Source: Clostridia bacterium
Lineage (GTDB): Bacteria > Bacillota > Clostridia > TANB77 > CAG-508
Length of the DNA: 45,342 nt
Direction: 5' to 3'
Assembly: GCA_016290095.1 (NCBI GenBank)
Contig: JAEESU010000016.1
Location: forward strand, 1-45,342
The notes under the pieces were generated by a model. The model was given only the letters and a program-made list of their open reading frames with translations, was not told where the DNA came from and searched no databases. Of this stretch, positions 9,367-16,974 are shown in pieces; the first letter of the stretch is position 1, and the number at the start of each line of letters is the position of its first letter. The position numbers and the translations under genes are program-made.

Positions 9367-9381
9367 AATTAAAACTATATA

Positions 9382-9417
9382 GGGTGGTCTACGTTATGGC
9401 CACCCATATGGTTTTTT
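9382..9417 (+). terminator. Terminator-like hairpin after secY
   Basis: GGGTGGTC (9382-9389) pairs with GGCCACCC (9398-9405) with one G-U and an 8-base loop. A run of six T (9412-9417) starts six bases after the stem. The offset U-run suggests a partial terminator that could reduce flow into adk. Confidence 0.6.
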
Positions 9418-9547
9418 ATTTGTGTTAATTAAATATAATAAGTAATTTTTGTTTCAATTGTTATACTCCATAAAAACTTAAAACAAAAATAAGAGATATA
9501 GATGTTGTATTTAATTAGCATAAATATAAAATTTAGGAGGTTATTTT

Positions 9548-10210
9548 ATGGTTATTATTATGTTAGGAGCTCCTGCTTCAGGAAAAGGAAGTGTTGCAGA
9601 AATTCTTTCTAAGGAATTTGGTATACCACAAGTTTCTACAGGAGATATTTTTAGAAAATATATTAGTAATGGATCTGAAATAGGTAAAAAAGCAAATGAA
9701 TATATGACTAAGGGTGAATTGGTTCCGGATGAAGTTACTGTTCAAATAGTTGCTTCAAGATTAGAAGAACCAGATGTTGAAAATGGATTAATATTAGATG
9801 GATTTCCAAGAACAGTTAATCAAGCAAAAGCTTTAGATGAATTATTAGCAAAAAAAGGTAAAAAAATTGACTTAGTTATAAACCTAGAAGTTCCAGAAGA
9901 GGAGCTTTTAGATAGAATAACAACTAGAAGAATTTGTACAAATAAAGAATGTAAAGCTGTTTATAATTTAAAATTACATCCTTCAAAAGTTGAAGGTATT
10001 TGTGATAAATGTGGATCAACATTAGAACAAAGAGATGATGACAAATTGGAAAAAGCTAAAAATAGATTAATCGTATATCATAGAGAAACTGCACCAGTAG
10101 CAGATTATTACAAAGATACAGGTGCATTATATTCTACAACACTTAGTGTTTCTATAAATAGAATGAAAGACGAAGTTGCTCATGATGTAATAGAGTATTT
10201 AAAGAAATAG
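9548..10210 (+). CDS. adk: Adenylate kinase (zinc lid type)
   Basis: This 220-residue long-form kinase interconverts AMP + ATP and two ADP. The P-loop is GAPASGKG (7-14), the AMP-binding and nucleotide region has DGFPRT (84-89), and RITTRR precedes the lid. The lid carries Cys130, Cys135, Cys152 and Cys155, a zinc site as in Gram-positive Adk, though the first pair is spaced by four residues instead of two. The P-loop differs from the usual GPPGAGKGT. The SD TTAGGAGG is well placed. It sits in the spc operon between secY and map, as in Firmicutes. Confidence 0.96.
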   Translation: MVIIMLGAPASGKGSVAEILSKEFGIPQVSTGDIFRKYISNGSEIGKKANEYMTKGELVPDEVTVQIVASRLEEPDVENGLILDGFPRTVNQAKALDELLAKKGKKIDLVINLEVPEEELLDRITTRRICTNKECKAVYNLKLHPSKVEGICDKCGSTLEQRDDDKLEKAKNRLIVYHRETAPVADYYKDTGALYSTTLSVSINRMKDEVAHDVIEYLKK

Positions 10211-10225
10211 AATTGAGGAAATAGA

Positions 10226-10996
10226 ATGATAACTATTAAATCAGATAAAGAAATCAAATTAATGAGAGAAACATGTAAATTAACTGCACAAGTCTATGAT
10301 TATATTGGCAAAATTATTAAACCAGGTATGTCTACATGGGAATTAGATAGACTAGCTGAAGAATTTATGAGAAGTCATGGAGGAATTCCTGCAGAAAAAG
10401 GATATCCAAGTGGAGTAAGAGGAGTACCTGATTTTCCAGCAAGTTTATGTGTTTCAATAAATGATGTCGTTATTCATGGCGTACCATCAAAAGATGTAAT
10501 TATAAAAGATGGTGATGTTGTAAAAGTAGATACAGTTGTATTAAAAAATGGCTATAATGGAGATGCAGCTAGGACATATTTAATAGGCAATGTTACTGAT
10601 GAGGCTAAGAGATTAGCAGAAACTGCAAAACAAGCATTTTATGAAGGATTGAAATTTGCAAAAGAAGGTAACAGAGTTGGCGATATTTCTCATGCTGTTG
10701 AAACATATGTTAGAAGTCAAGGATTTAATTTAGTTAGAGAATTTCAAGGACATGGAATTGGAAAAGATATGCATGAGGATCCAGGCGTTCCAAATATTGG
10801 AAAAGCAGGAAAAGGGCCAAGACTTCAAGCTGGAATGACAATATGTATAGAACCAATGATTATGGCCGGAAAAGAAGATATTTGGGAACTAGAAGATGGC
10901 TGGTCAATAGCAACTCAAGATGGTAGTTTAACAGCTCATTATGAAAATACAATTTTAATTACAAAAAATGAGCCAGAAGTATTGACAATCCTATAA
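10226..10996 (+). CDS. map: Methionine aminopeptidase, type I
   Basis: This 256-residue cytosolic enzyme removes the initiator methionine. The five metal ligands are Asp102, Asp113, His176, Glu209 and Glu240, and His84 is the substrate-side histidine (NDVVIHGVP). These sit in the usual motifs NGDAARTY, GHGIG, CIEPM and AHYENT. No extra N-terminal zinc domain is present. The gene follows adk by 15 bases with a GAGGAAAT SD, so the pair is cotranscribed. Confidence 0.97.
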   Translation: MITIKSDKEIKLMRETCKLTAQVYDYIGKIIKPGMSTWELDRLAEEFMRSHGGIPAEKGYPSGVRGVPDFPASLCVSINDVVIHGVPSKDVIIKDGDVVKVDTVVLKNGYNGDAARTYLIGNVTDEAKRLAETAKQAFYEGLKFAKEGNRVGDISHAVETYVRSQGFNLVREFQGHGIGKDMHEDPGVPNIGKAGKGPRLQAGMTICIEPMIMAGKEDIWELEDGWSIATQDGSLTAHYENTILITKNEPEVLTIL

Positions 10997-11044
10997 AAAT
11001 CGTATATAATATTCTAGATTTATTGCTGAAAATACGCAAAAAAG

Positions 11045-11080
11045 CACATAAATATGCCTGAAAAAGGCTTATTTGTGTTT
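11045..11080 (+). terminator. Imperfect hairpin with U-run before infA
   Basis: CACA...GCC on the left and GGC...TGTG on the right pair with small bulges (11045-11059 with 11065-11076), followed by TTTT. It lies between map and infA, so it may be a weak terminator or attenuator that sets infA-alpha operon levels. Confidence 0.45.
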
Positions 11081-11100
11081 TATAGATAGGGGGTTTTAAT

Positions 11101-11319
11101 TTGTCTAAAGAAGATGTAATAGAAGTAGAAGGTACAGTAGTAGAAACTTTACCAAATACTAATTTTAAAGTTGAGCTAGAAAATGGACACCAAGTATTAG
11201 CGCATATTTCTGGAAAACTTAGAATGAATTATATTAAAATATTACCTGGAGATAAAGTAAAACTTGAACTTTCTCCTTATGATTTAACTAAAGGAAGAAT
11301 CACTTGGAGAGCAAAATAA
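11101..11319 (+). CDS. infA: Translation initiation factor IF-1
   Basis: This 72-residue S1/OB-fold protein has [42 protein letters not shown] and [13 protein letters not shown], nearly the full IF-1 consensus. IF-1 binds the 30S A site and assists IF-2 and IF-3. The start is TTG at 11101 after GATAGGGGG; starting here gives the exact family length. No KOW-domain gene, often found between map and infA in clostridia, is present. Confidence 0.97.
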   Translation: MSKEDVIEVEGTVVETLPNTNFKVELENGHQVLAHISGKLRMNYIKILPGDKVKLELSPYDLTKGRITWRAK

Positions 11320-11328
11320 AGTAAAAAA

Positions 11329-11390
11329 ATAAGAGATGTTTTACTCAGAGAAAATTAGGGTGTGTAAAATATCTGAAAAATAACTCTTAT
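11329..11390 (+). other. Structured spacer between infA and rpmJ
   Basis: Two nested pairings are visible: ATAAGAG (11329-11335) with CTCTTAT (11384-11390), and a 10-bp stem 11335-11344 with 11364-11373 containing one G-U. No U-run follows. It may be a leader structure affecting rpmJ, which begins 35 bases later after TTAGGAGG. Confidence 0.5.
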
Positions 11391-11424
11391 ACCTATAAAT
11401 AATTTATTAGGAGGAATTTTTAAA

Positions 11425-11538
11425 ATGAAAGTAAGACCATCAGTAAAGAAAATTTGTGAAAAATGCAAAATAATCAAAAGAAATGGCGTTGTTAGAGTAA
11501 TTTGTGAAAACCCAAAACACAAACAAAGACAAGGCTAA
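11425..11538 (+). CDS. rpmJ: 50S ribosomal protein L36, zinc form
   Basis: This 37-residue protein begins [15 protein letters not shown] and ends KHKQRQG. The zinc ligands are Cys11, Cys14, Cys27 and His32, the standard CxxC...C....H arrangement of the C+ form. L36 is a small late-assembly 50S protein. The ATG follows TAGGAGG by about nine bases. It is followed by a 199-base spacer before rpsM. Confidence 0.96.
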   Translation: MKVRPSVKKICEKCKIIKRNGVVRVICENPKHKQRQG

Positions 11539-11554
11539 TTAAAAAAAGATATTT

Positions 11555-11607
11555 ACATAAATGTGGAGCGGCTGTCAAAAAGAAATTTTTGATATTCATA
11601 TTTATGT
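11555..11607 (+). other. GAAA-capped stem-loop in the rpmJ-rpsM spacer
   Basis: ACATAAAT (11555-11562) pairs with ATTTATGT (11600-11607); inside, TCAAAAA (11575-11581) pairs with TTTTTGA (11586-11592) around a GAAA tetraloop. A purine-rich internal loop (GTGGAGCGGCTG) faces TATTCAT. The remaining 130 bases to rpsM are AT-rich with a TATAAT at 11664-11669 but no clear -35. This spacer is long for this operon and could be a ribosomal-protein leader; function unproven. Confidence 0.5.
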
Positions 11608-11737
11608 TTATATAAAATGCTTTAAAATATTGAATTACTATTATATTTATAATTGTATATAAGTATAATACATTTCAAGTTTGATATTTTAAAAGTAAAA
11701 CAAATAAAAGATAAAAATATTTGGAGGTTAAGAAAAT

Positions 11738-12109
11738 ATGGCTCGTATAGCAGGAGTTGATTTACCTAGAGAAAAAAGAGTTGAAGTAGGATTAACTTAT
11801 GTTTATGGAGTAGGTTTACCTACATCACAAAAAATTCTTAAAGAAGCTGGAGTTAATCCAGATACTAGAGTAAAAGATTTAACAGATGATGAAGTTTCAA
11901 AAATCAGAAAAGCTATGGATGGACTAAAAGTAGAAGGTGATTTAAGAAGAGAAGTAGCTTTAAATATTAAAAGACTTACAGAAATAGGATGTTACAGAGG
12001 AATCAGACATAGAAGAGGACTACCTGTAAGAGGACAAAGAACAAAAACTAACGCTCGTACAAGAAAAGGTCCAAGAAAATTAGTAAGCAAAAGCAAAAAA
12101 GCAGTTTAA
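11738..12109 (+). CDS. rpsM: 30S ribosomal protein S13
   Basis: This is a 123-residue S13. It begins [21 protein letters not shown], has the helix-turn region [13 protein letters not shown], and ends with the basic tail [21 protein letters not shown] that reaches the P-site tRNA. SD TTGGAGG precedes the ATG. It opens the alpha-operon part of the cluster. Confidence 0.98.
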   Translation: MARIAGVDLPREKRVEVGLTYVYGVGLPTSQKILKEAGVNPDTRVKDLTDDEVSKIRKAMDGLKVEGDLRREVALNIKRLTEIGCYRGIRHRRGLPVRGQRTKTNARTRKGPRKLVSKSKKAV

Positions 12110-12145
12110 TTAAGAGTAAATAAAAATTAGGGAGGTAAATACCAA

Positions 12146-12553
12146 ATGGCAAAAGCAGCAAATAGTAACGTTAAGAAAACAGGTATAAGAAGAAGAGAAA
12201 GAAAAAACATAGATAGAGGTTCAGCTCATATTCATTCTAGTTTTAATAATACAATAGTTTCTATAACAGATACTCAAGGAAATGTTATTTCTTGGGCAAG
12301 TGCTGGTGAGTTAGGATTTAAAGGTTCTAGAAAATCTACACCTTTCGCAGCTGGTCAAGCAGCAGAAACTGCAGCTAAAGCAGCTATGGAACATGGTTTA
12401 AAAACTGTAGATGTATATGTTAAAGGACCAGGTGCTGGTCGTGAAGCAGCTATTAGATCTTTACAAACAGCTGGATTGGATATAACAATGATTAAAGATG
12501 TTACTCCAATACCACACAATGGTTGCAGACCACCAAAAAGAAGAAGAGTTTAG
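12146..12553 (+). CDS. rpsK: 30S ribosomal protein S11
   Basis: This 135-residue S11 has [21 protein letters not shown], the middle [18 protein letters not shown], and the highly conserved end [12 protein letters not shown]11 is on the 30S platform near the E site. GGGAGGT precedes the start. The N-terminus is about seven residues longer than average ([19 protein letters not shown]). Confidence 0.98.
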   Translation: MAKAANSNVKKTGIRRRERKNIDRGSAHIHSSFNNTIVSITDTQGNVISWASAGELGFKGSRKSTPFAAGQAAETAAKAAMEHGLKTVDVYVKGPGAGREAAIRSLQTAGLDITMIKDVTPIPHNGCRPPKRRRV

Positions 12554-12598
12554 AATTAGATTAAATAAAGAATTTTTAGAAAGAGGTGTAAGAATTAC

Positions 12599-13225
12599 AT
12601 GGCAAGATATAAAGACGAACAATGTCGTATATGCCGTAGAGAAGGTCAAAAATTATTCTTAAAAGGTTCAAGATGTTATTCTGACAAATGTAGCGTAACA
12701 AGAAGAAATTATGCTCCAGGACAACATGGACAAAAAAGAACAAAACTTTCTGAATACGGTACTCAGTTAAGAGAAAAACAAAAAACAAGATCATTCTACG
12801 GAGTAGGTGAAAAACAATTTAGAAAATACTATGAAATGGCTTCTATGAAAAAAGGTATTACAGGTACTGTATTACTACAAATATTAGAAAGCAGATTAGA
12901 TAATGTTGTTTATAGATTAGGTTTTGGTGTTTCAAGACCACAAGCTAGACAACTTGTAACTCATGGAAATTTTGAAGTAAATGGCGTTAAAACTGATATT
13001 GCTTCATATTTAGTTAAACCAGGAGATGTTATTACAATTAGAGAAAACAGAAAAGATAATGGTGTTATAAAGGCTAATATGGAAGCTGGATCAGCTAGAC
13101 CAGTTCCAGAATGGTTAGATTTTGATAACAAAAAATTAACAGCTAAAGTAGTTAGACTTGTTAATAGAGAAGAAATTGATCTACCAGTTGAAGAGCACTT
13201 AATCATAGAGTTATACTCTAAATAA
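12599..13225 (+). CDS. rpsD: 30S ribosomal protein S4, zinc form
   Basis: This is a full-length S4 of 208 residues. The N-terminus has [15 protein letters not shown] followed by CYSDKC, the four cysteines of the C+ zinc-binding form, and the S4 RNA-binding domain contains [25 protein letters not shown]4 starts 16S assembly and helps mRNA unwinding. AGAGGTG is the SD. Some Firmicutes place rpsD elsewhere; here it is in the alpha cluster, between rpsK and rpoA. Confidence 0.98.
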   Translation: MARYKDEQCRICRREGQKLFLKGSRCYSDKCSVTRRNYAPGQHGQKRTKLSEYGTQLREKQKTRSFYGVGEKQFRKYYEMASMKKGITGTVLLQILESRLDNVVYRLGFGVSRPQARQLVTHGNFEVNGVKTDIASYLVKPGDVITIRENRKDNGVIKANMEAGSARPVPEWLDFDNKKLTAKVVRLVNREEIDLPVEEHLIIELYSK

Positions 13226-13300
13226 TAGACTTAATACTTAGGATACGTACGTAAGGAAAATATTATATAAAAGGTTTTTAAGACCTATTAGGAGGTAAGA

Positions 13301-14248
13301 ATGATTGAATTTGAAAAACCAAACATCGAATGCGTAGAGGCAGACGATAAGAGGAATTATGCAAAATTCATATGTGAACCATTAGAGCGTGGATATGGAA
13401 TGACAATAGGAAATTCTTTGAGAAGAATTTTATTATCATCATTACCAGGAGCTGCTATAACTAGTGTTAAAATAAACGGCGTAGTACATGAGTTTTCTAC
13501 AGTACCAGGTGTTGTAGAAGATGTTCCTGAGTTAGTTGTTAATTTAAAGGGTGTAAGACTAAAAGCTTTTGATAACGAAGAAAAAATAATTAGAATTGAT
13601 TTCAAAGGAGCAGGCGAAATTAAAGCTGCTGATATAGTTACTGATGGAACAATAGAAATCTTAAATCCAGAACTACATATTGCTACTACATCTGAAAATT
13701 GTGATCTTCATATGGAGATGACAGTAAATAGAGGTAGAGGATATAATGTAGCTGAGAAAAATAAGAAAGAAAATGGACCAATTGATGTACTTGCAATTGA
13801 CTCTATATTCACTCCAGTAAAGAAAGTTAACTATACTGTAGAAAATACTAGAGTTGGACAAATGGTAGACTATGACAAACTTACAATAGAAGTTTGGACA
13901 GATGGAAGTTTAAAACCATTTGAAGCTTTAAGTTTAGCTGCTAAAGTAATGACAGGTCACTTAGAATTATTTATAGATTTATCAGAAACAGCTAAAAATA
14001 CTCAAGTTATGGTTGAAAAAGAAGAATCAAAGAAAGAGAAAGTTTTAGAAATGCCTATCGAGGAATTAGAACTTTCTGTAAGATCTTACAACTGTTTAAA
14101 AAGAGCTGGTATTGCTACAGTTGAAGATTTAACTAATAAATCACAAGAAGATATGATGAAAGTTAGAAACTTAGGTAAAAAATCATTAGATGAAGTTACA
14201 AATAAACTTATTGCTTTAGGTTTAAACTTTACATCTGAAGAAGAATAA
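13301..14248 (+). CDS. rpoA: RNA polymerase alpha subunit
   Basis: This 315-residue subunit has the N-terminal assembly domain ([20 protein letters not shown], then the [10 protein letters not shown] loop), a charged linker near residues 236-248, and the C-terminal DNA-binding domain ([20 protein letters not shown] and [12 protein letters not shown]). Alpha dimerises to nucleate polymerase assembly; its C-terminal domain binds UP elements and activators. TTAGGAGGT is the SD. The 75-base gap before it holds a small CTTA/TAAG hairpin. The length is normal. Confidence 0.98.
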   Translation: MIEFEKPNIECVEADDKRNYAKFICEPLERGYGMTIGNSLRRILLSSLPGAAITSVKINGVVHEFSTVPGVVEDVPELVVNLKGVRLKAFDNEEKIIRIDFKGAGEIKAADIVTDGTIEILNPELHIATTSENCDLHMEMTVNRGRGYNVAEKNKKENGPIDVLAIDSIFTPVKKVNYTVENTRVGQMVDYDKLTIEVWTDGSLKPFEALSLAAKVMTGHLELFIDLSETAKNTQVMVEKEESKKEKVLEMPIEELELSVRSYNCLKRAGIATVEDLTNKSQEDMMKVRNLGKKSLDEVTNKLIALGLNFTSEEE

Positions 14249-14278
14249 TCAGATTTTTTAAGAAAGGTGGAAAATAAA

Positions 14279-14788
14279 GTGGCAGGAACAAGAAAACTTG
14301 GAAAACCAACTGATCAAAGATTGGCTATGTTAAAAAGCCAAACAACAGACTTGATTTTAAATGGTAAATTAGTTACTACTGAAGCTAGAGCTAAAGAAGT
14401 TAAATCAATAGCTGATAGCATTATAGCTTTAGCAGTTAAAGAATATAAAAACTATGAAGAAGTAGAAGTAAAAGTTGTTAAAGCAAAATTAGATTCTAAA
14501 GGAAAGAAAGTTACAGAGAAAGTAACAAGTAAAAACGGAAAAGAATATCTAAAAGTAGTAAAAGAAACAAAAACAGAAAAAAGACAAAAAGATATGCCAT
14601 CTAGATTAAGTGCTAGAAGAAGAATAATGACAAAAGTTAATAAAGTAGAAGGTGTTGATGTAATAGACAAATTATTCAACGAAATAGCACCAAAATATGA
14701 GTCTAGAGTTGGTGGATATACTAGAATATTAAAAATGGAACCAAGACGTGGTGACAACGCTGATCAAGCAATTTTAATGTTAGTATAA
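14279..14788 (+). CDS. rplQ: 50S ribosomal protein L17 with internal insertion
   Basis: This 169-residue L17 begins MAGTRKLGKPTDQRLAMLKS. The GTG at 14279 is chosen because AAAGGTGG lies 8 bases upstream and the next residues match the family start; a GTG at 14267 would overlap that SD. L17 usually has 113-130 residues. Here a lysine/glutamate-rich insertion of about 50 residues (roughly 55-106) separates the N-terminal helices from PSRLSARRRIMTKV and the conserved end SRVGGYTRILKMEPRRGDNA. Other clostridial L17 proteins also have insertions here, so it is likely real. Confidence 0.95.
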   Translation: MAGTRKLGKPTDQRLAMLKSQTTDLILNGKLVTTEARAKEVKSIADSIIALAVKEYKNYEEVEVKVVKAKLDSKGKKVTEKVTSKNGKEYLKVVKETKTEKRQKDMPSRLSARRRIMTKVNKVEGVDVIDKLFNEIAPKYESRVGGYTRILKMEPRRGDNADQAILMLV

Positions 14789-14811
14789 TAAAAAAATAAA
14801 GAATAAAAAAG

Positions 14812-14843
14812 AAAGCCTAAATAAATTAAGGCTTCTTTTTTTT
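14812..14843 (+). terminator. Terminator ending the ribosomal gene cluster
   Basis: AAGCCT and AGGCTT form the stem around an AT-rich loop, directly followed by CTTTTTTTT. It lies 23 bases after rplQ and marks the end of the S10-spc-alpha block. Confidence 0.85.
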
Positions 14844-14900
14844 CACACAAAAATATAATTAACATAAAATATAACATAAAGAATCGAAAGGGGATTGTTT

Positions 14901-15239
14901 ATGTTAGAAATAATTGCTTATGGACTTATATGGTGTTTTGCTGTTTATGGAATATTAGTTATGCTACAAGAAATTATGCATAAAAATACATATAAAAAGA
15001 TTGCAAATAATATGGAGTTTTTTATGATAGTTAAAAATGCAGAAGATGGCATAGAAAACTATATAAGAGATATATGTGTAAATGGAAGTGTTTTAAATAG
15101 TTTAACAATAATTGATTTAGAATCAGAAGATGATACAATGTGTATTTTAAAAAAATTAGAAAAAGAAAATGAAAATTTATGTGTATTAAATAAAATAGAT
15201 GGAGAAAAATACTTACTTACTCAAGTTGATAATATATAA
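14901..15239 (+). CDS. Small membrane-anchored protein, unknown function
   Basis: This is a 112-residue protein that I do not recognise. One hydrophobic segment (about residues 2-22, EIIAYGLIWCFAVYGILVML) is followed by a soluble, mostly acidic domain with alternating helices and strands, containing YIRDICVNGSVLNSLTIIDLE and a later LCVLNK stretch. The layout suggests an N-terminal signal anchor with the rest at the membrane surface. The ATG at 14901 follows AAAGGGGA by 6 bases. It stands alone between the rplQ terminator and a bidirectional terminator shared with the minus-strand gene beyond. Confidence 0.75.
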   Translation: MLEIIAYGLIWCFAVYGILVMLQEIMHKNTYKKIANNMEFFMIVKNAEDGIENYIRDICVNGSVLNSLTIIDLESEDDTMCILKKLEKENENLCVLNKIDGEKYLLTQVDNI

Positions 15240-15243
15240 AATA

Positions 15244-15271
15244 AAAAAACCAAAGATATCTTTGGTTTTTT
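15244..15271. terminator. Bidirectional terminator between convergent genes
   Basis: This is a perfect 28-base palindrome: AAAAAACCAAAG, loop ATAT, CTTTGGTTTTTT. It serves the plus-strand small protein and the minus-strand RelA/SpoT-like gene equally. Confidence 0.93.
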
Positions 15272-15273
15272 AT

Positions 15274-16827
15274 TTATATATTATCATCTAAAGATTGAGA
15301 ATTACTATCTGGTATACTAGGTGTTCCAAGAGATTTAGAATCTTTAATTTTTAACAAATCTAAAGATCTGACTTTAACTAATCTTACTTTAGGCTTCTTA
15401 GCTAGAAATTCAACTGTTGTACTACTTTCTGCTCTAGAACCATCTATGATTCCTAGTTCGTCTAAAACATGCATTATAGTTTTGTTATCAGCGTTTGCTA
15501 TTTTTTGTTTTATACTTACAATTTGTGCATCAGTTAAAGCTACAGCAATTTCAGGAGATTCTAATTCATAAGAATCTATTTCAGGATTATAGACAGGAAC
15601 TTTTTTTAAGGATAAAATATCATCTCTTTCAGCTGTGCTAAACAAATCTCTAAATTCTTTAAAAGATATTCCAAATCTATCTGCAAATGTATGTCCATAA
15701 AATCTTTCATATGATTCAGCAAAATTTCTTAATTTTAATTTTTTTGCTCCATTTCTTTTTACAATAGGTTTATCAGGCCAGTTATCAGAAATATCATGAG
15801 GACCATCAACCTCAATATATAAAGGAACAGCTAATCTATGGTATCTACCTTGATCGGGTTTATAAGATCCTTTATGAGATGCAAGTCCATGTTCTGCATA
15901 TTCATTTTGAGTATCTGTTCTAAACTGATATTCTACATAGTAATTATTATTAGCTGGCGGAATAATACACATTGGTAATTGTTTTGAACTAACAAATTCA
16001 GAATAGTCTGGTATAACACAAATATGTATACTTTGATAGCCTAAATATTTTGGATACATAACATAGTCTTTAACTTTTCTAGAAACATGAGGCCTATCTA
16101 TTTCAGGAATTCTAGAAGTAGGAATATATATATCAACACCTTCGGCAAAACCTTCTTTTGCAGGCCTTTCCTCGATATCTCTTTGCCTATGGGGATTGTG
16201 AGCAGAGTCTATATCAATGAACTGATATACATCAGGTTCTTTGCTAAAAGAATCTGTTTTATTTATACCATGCTTTTCCATAAGGTCATAAACGACTTTA
16301 TATAAAAACTCACATTCTGCTTGAGGACCAAGTTTTTTTATTTCATCTGGAGGTGTGACTACTATTCTAGCACCTAATAAGTCTCTTAAACTTTGATTGA
16401 AATTAGACAAATCTCTACCAGTTCTAAGATACTCATTTATTTTTTCTTTCATCTTTTCAATAAAACTTATTAAAGATTTTATTCTTGCACTAAAAGATAT
16501 TACAGGTTGTTTAGTAGGATCATTAGAATCATATTTTTTTGATAAATATATAGCATCCTGATTAAAAGAATCTATAGCGCAAGAAAGAAAGCTGTCTTCT
16601 GTATCAAAGTCAGCTGGTTGAATATATGAGATAACAGTATAATATTCTAATGCATTATAAATAGCAGAATAAATCCTTCTTTGCTCATCTGTTACAGATG
16701 GCGAAGAAAGATATTTTTCAATATCATATTTAATTTCTTTAATAACATCAGTAGGGTGTCCTGAATAATGTCTAAGATTTAAATCAACACTATCCACTTC
16801 CCAAGGTTCAAGTTGTTCTATACTCAT
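15274..16827 (-). CDS. Large RelA/SpoT-fold alarmone synthetase-like protein
   Basis: This 517-residue protein has a central RelA/SpoT nucleotidyltransferase domain. Visible motifs are FSARIKSLISF (near 112), RDLLGARIVV (148-157), VKDYVMYPK (252-260), GYQSIH (263-268), EYQFRT (299-304) and YAEHGLASH (310-318). These match the substrate and catalytic motifs of (p)ppGpp synthetases, including the Asp of DLL and the Glu of the EIQIRT-type motif. It has no HD hydrolase domain and no TGS/ACT domains. The spacing between RDLLGARI and the PK..GYQSIH block is about 95 residues, with an insertion containing HNPHRQRDIEERP. The N-terminal 110 and C-terminal 190 residues are unrecognised. It could make an alarmone or modify another substrate. 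It has its own promoter. Confidence 0.8.
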   Translation of the reverse strand: MSIEQLEPWEVDSVDLNLRHYSGHPTDVIKEIKYDIEKYLSSPSVTDEQRRIYSAIYNALEYYTVISYIQPADFDTEDSFLSCAIDSFNQDAIYLSKKYDSNDPTKQPVISFSARIKSLISFIEKMKEKINEYLRTGRDLSNFNQSLRDLLGARIVVTPPDEIKKLGPQAECEFLYKVVYDLMEKHGINKTDSFSKEPDVYQFIDIDSAHNPHRQRDIEERPAKEGFAEGVDIYIPTSRIPEIDRPHVSRKVKDYVMYPKYLGYQSIHICVIPDYSEFVSSKQLPMCIIPPANNNYYVEYQFRTDTQNEYAEHGLASHKGSYKPDQGRYHRLAVPLYIEVDGPHDISDNWPDKPIVKRNGAKKLKLRNFAESYERFYGHTFADRFGISFKEFRDLFSTAERDDILSLKKVPVYNPEIDSYELESPEIAVALTDAQIVSIKQKIANADNKTIMHVLDELGIIDGSRAESSTTVEFLAKKPKVRLVKVRSLDLLKIKDSKSLGTPSIPDSNSQSLDDNI

Positions 16828-16859
16828 TTATACCTCTAATAAATTTTTTACACTAATTT

Positions 16860-16888
16860 ATTATAACATAAATTAGCAGTTTTTTCAA
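16860..16888 (-). promoter_or_regulatory. Promoter of the RelA/SpoT-like gene
   Basis: On the minus strand, TTGAAA (16888-16883), a 17-base spacer ending in TGT, and TATAAT (16865-16860) precede the start codon by about 33 bases. This is a near-consensus sigma-A promoter. Confidence 0.85.
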
Positions 16889-16901
16889 CAAAATCACTTT
16901 C

Positions 16902-16930
16902 TTGAAAATTATAGCATCAAATGATATAAT
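16902..16930 (+). promoter_or_regulatory. Promoter of the U32-family gene
   Basis: TTGAAA (16902-16907), a 17-base spacer ending TGA, and TATAAT (16925-16930) make an extended -10 promoter. It is divergent from the promoter at 16860-16888; the two -35 boxes are 13 bases apart. Confidence 0.87.
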
Positions 16931-16974
16931 TATAATGTTTGAAAATATTATAATTACAATAGAGAGGAATTTAT

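Noticed and set aside
14267-14278. Upstream GTG start for rplQ
   Set aside because: It overlaps the AAAGGTGG SD that serves the GTG at 14279.
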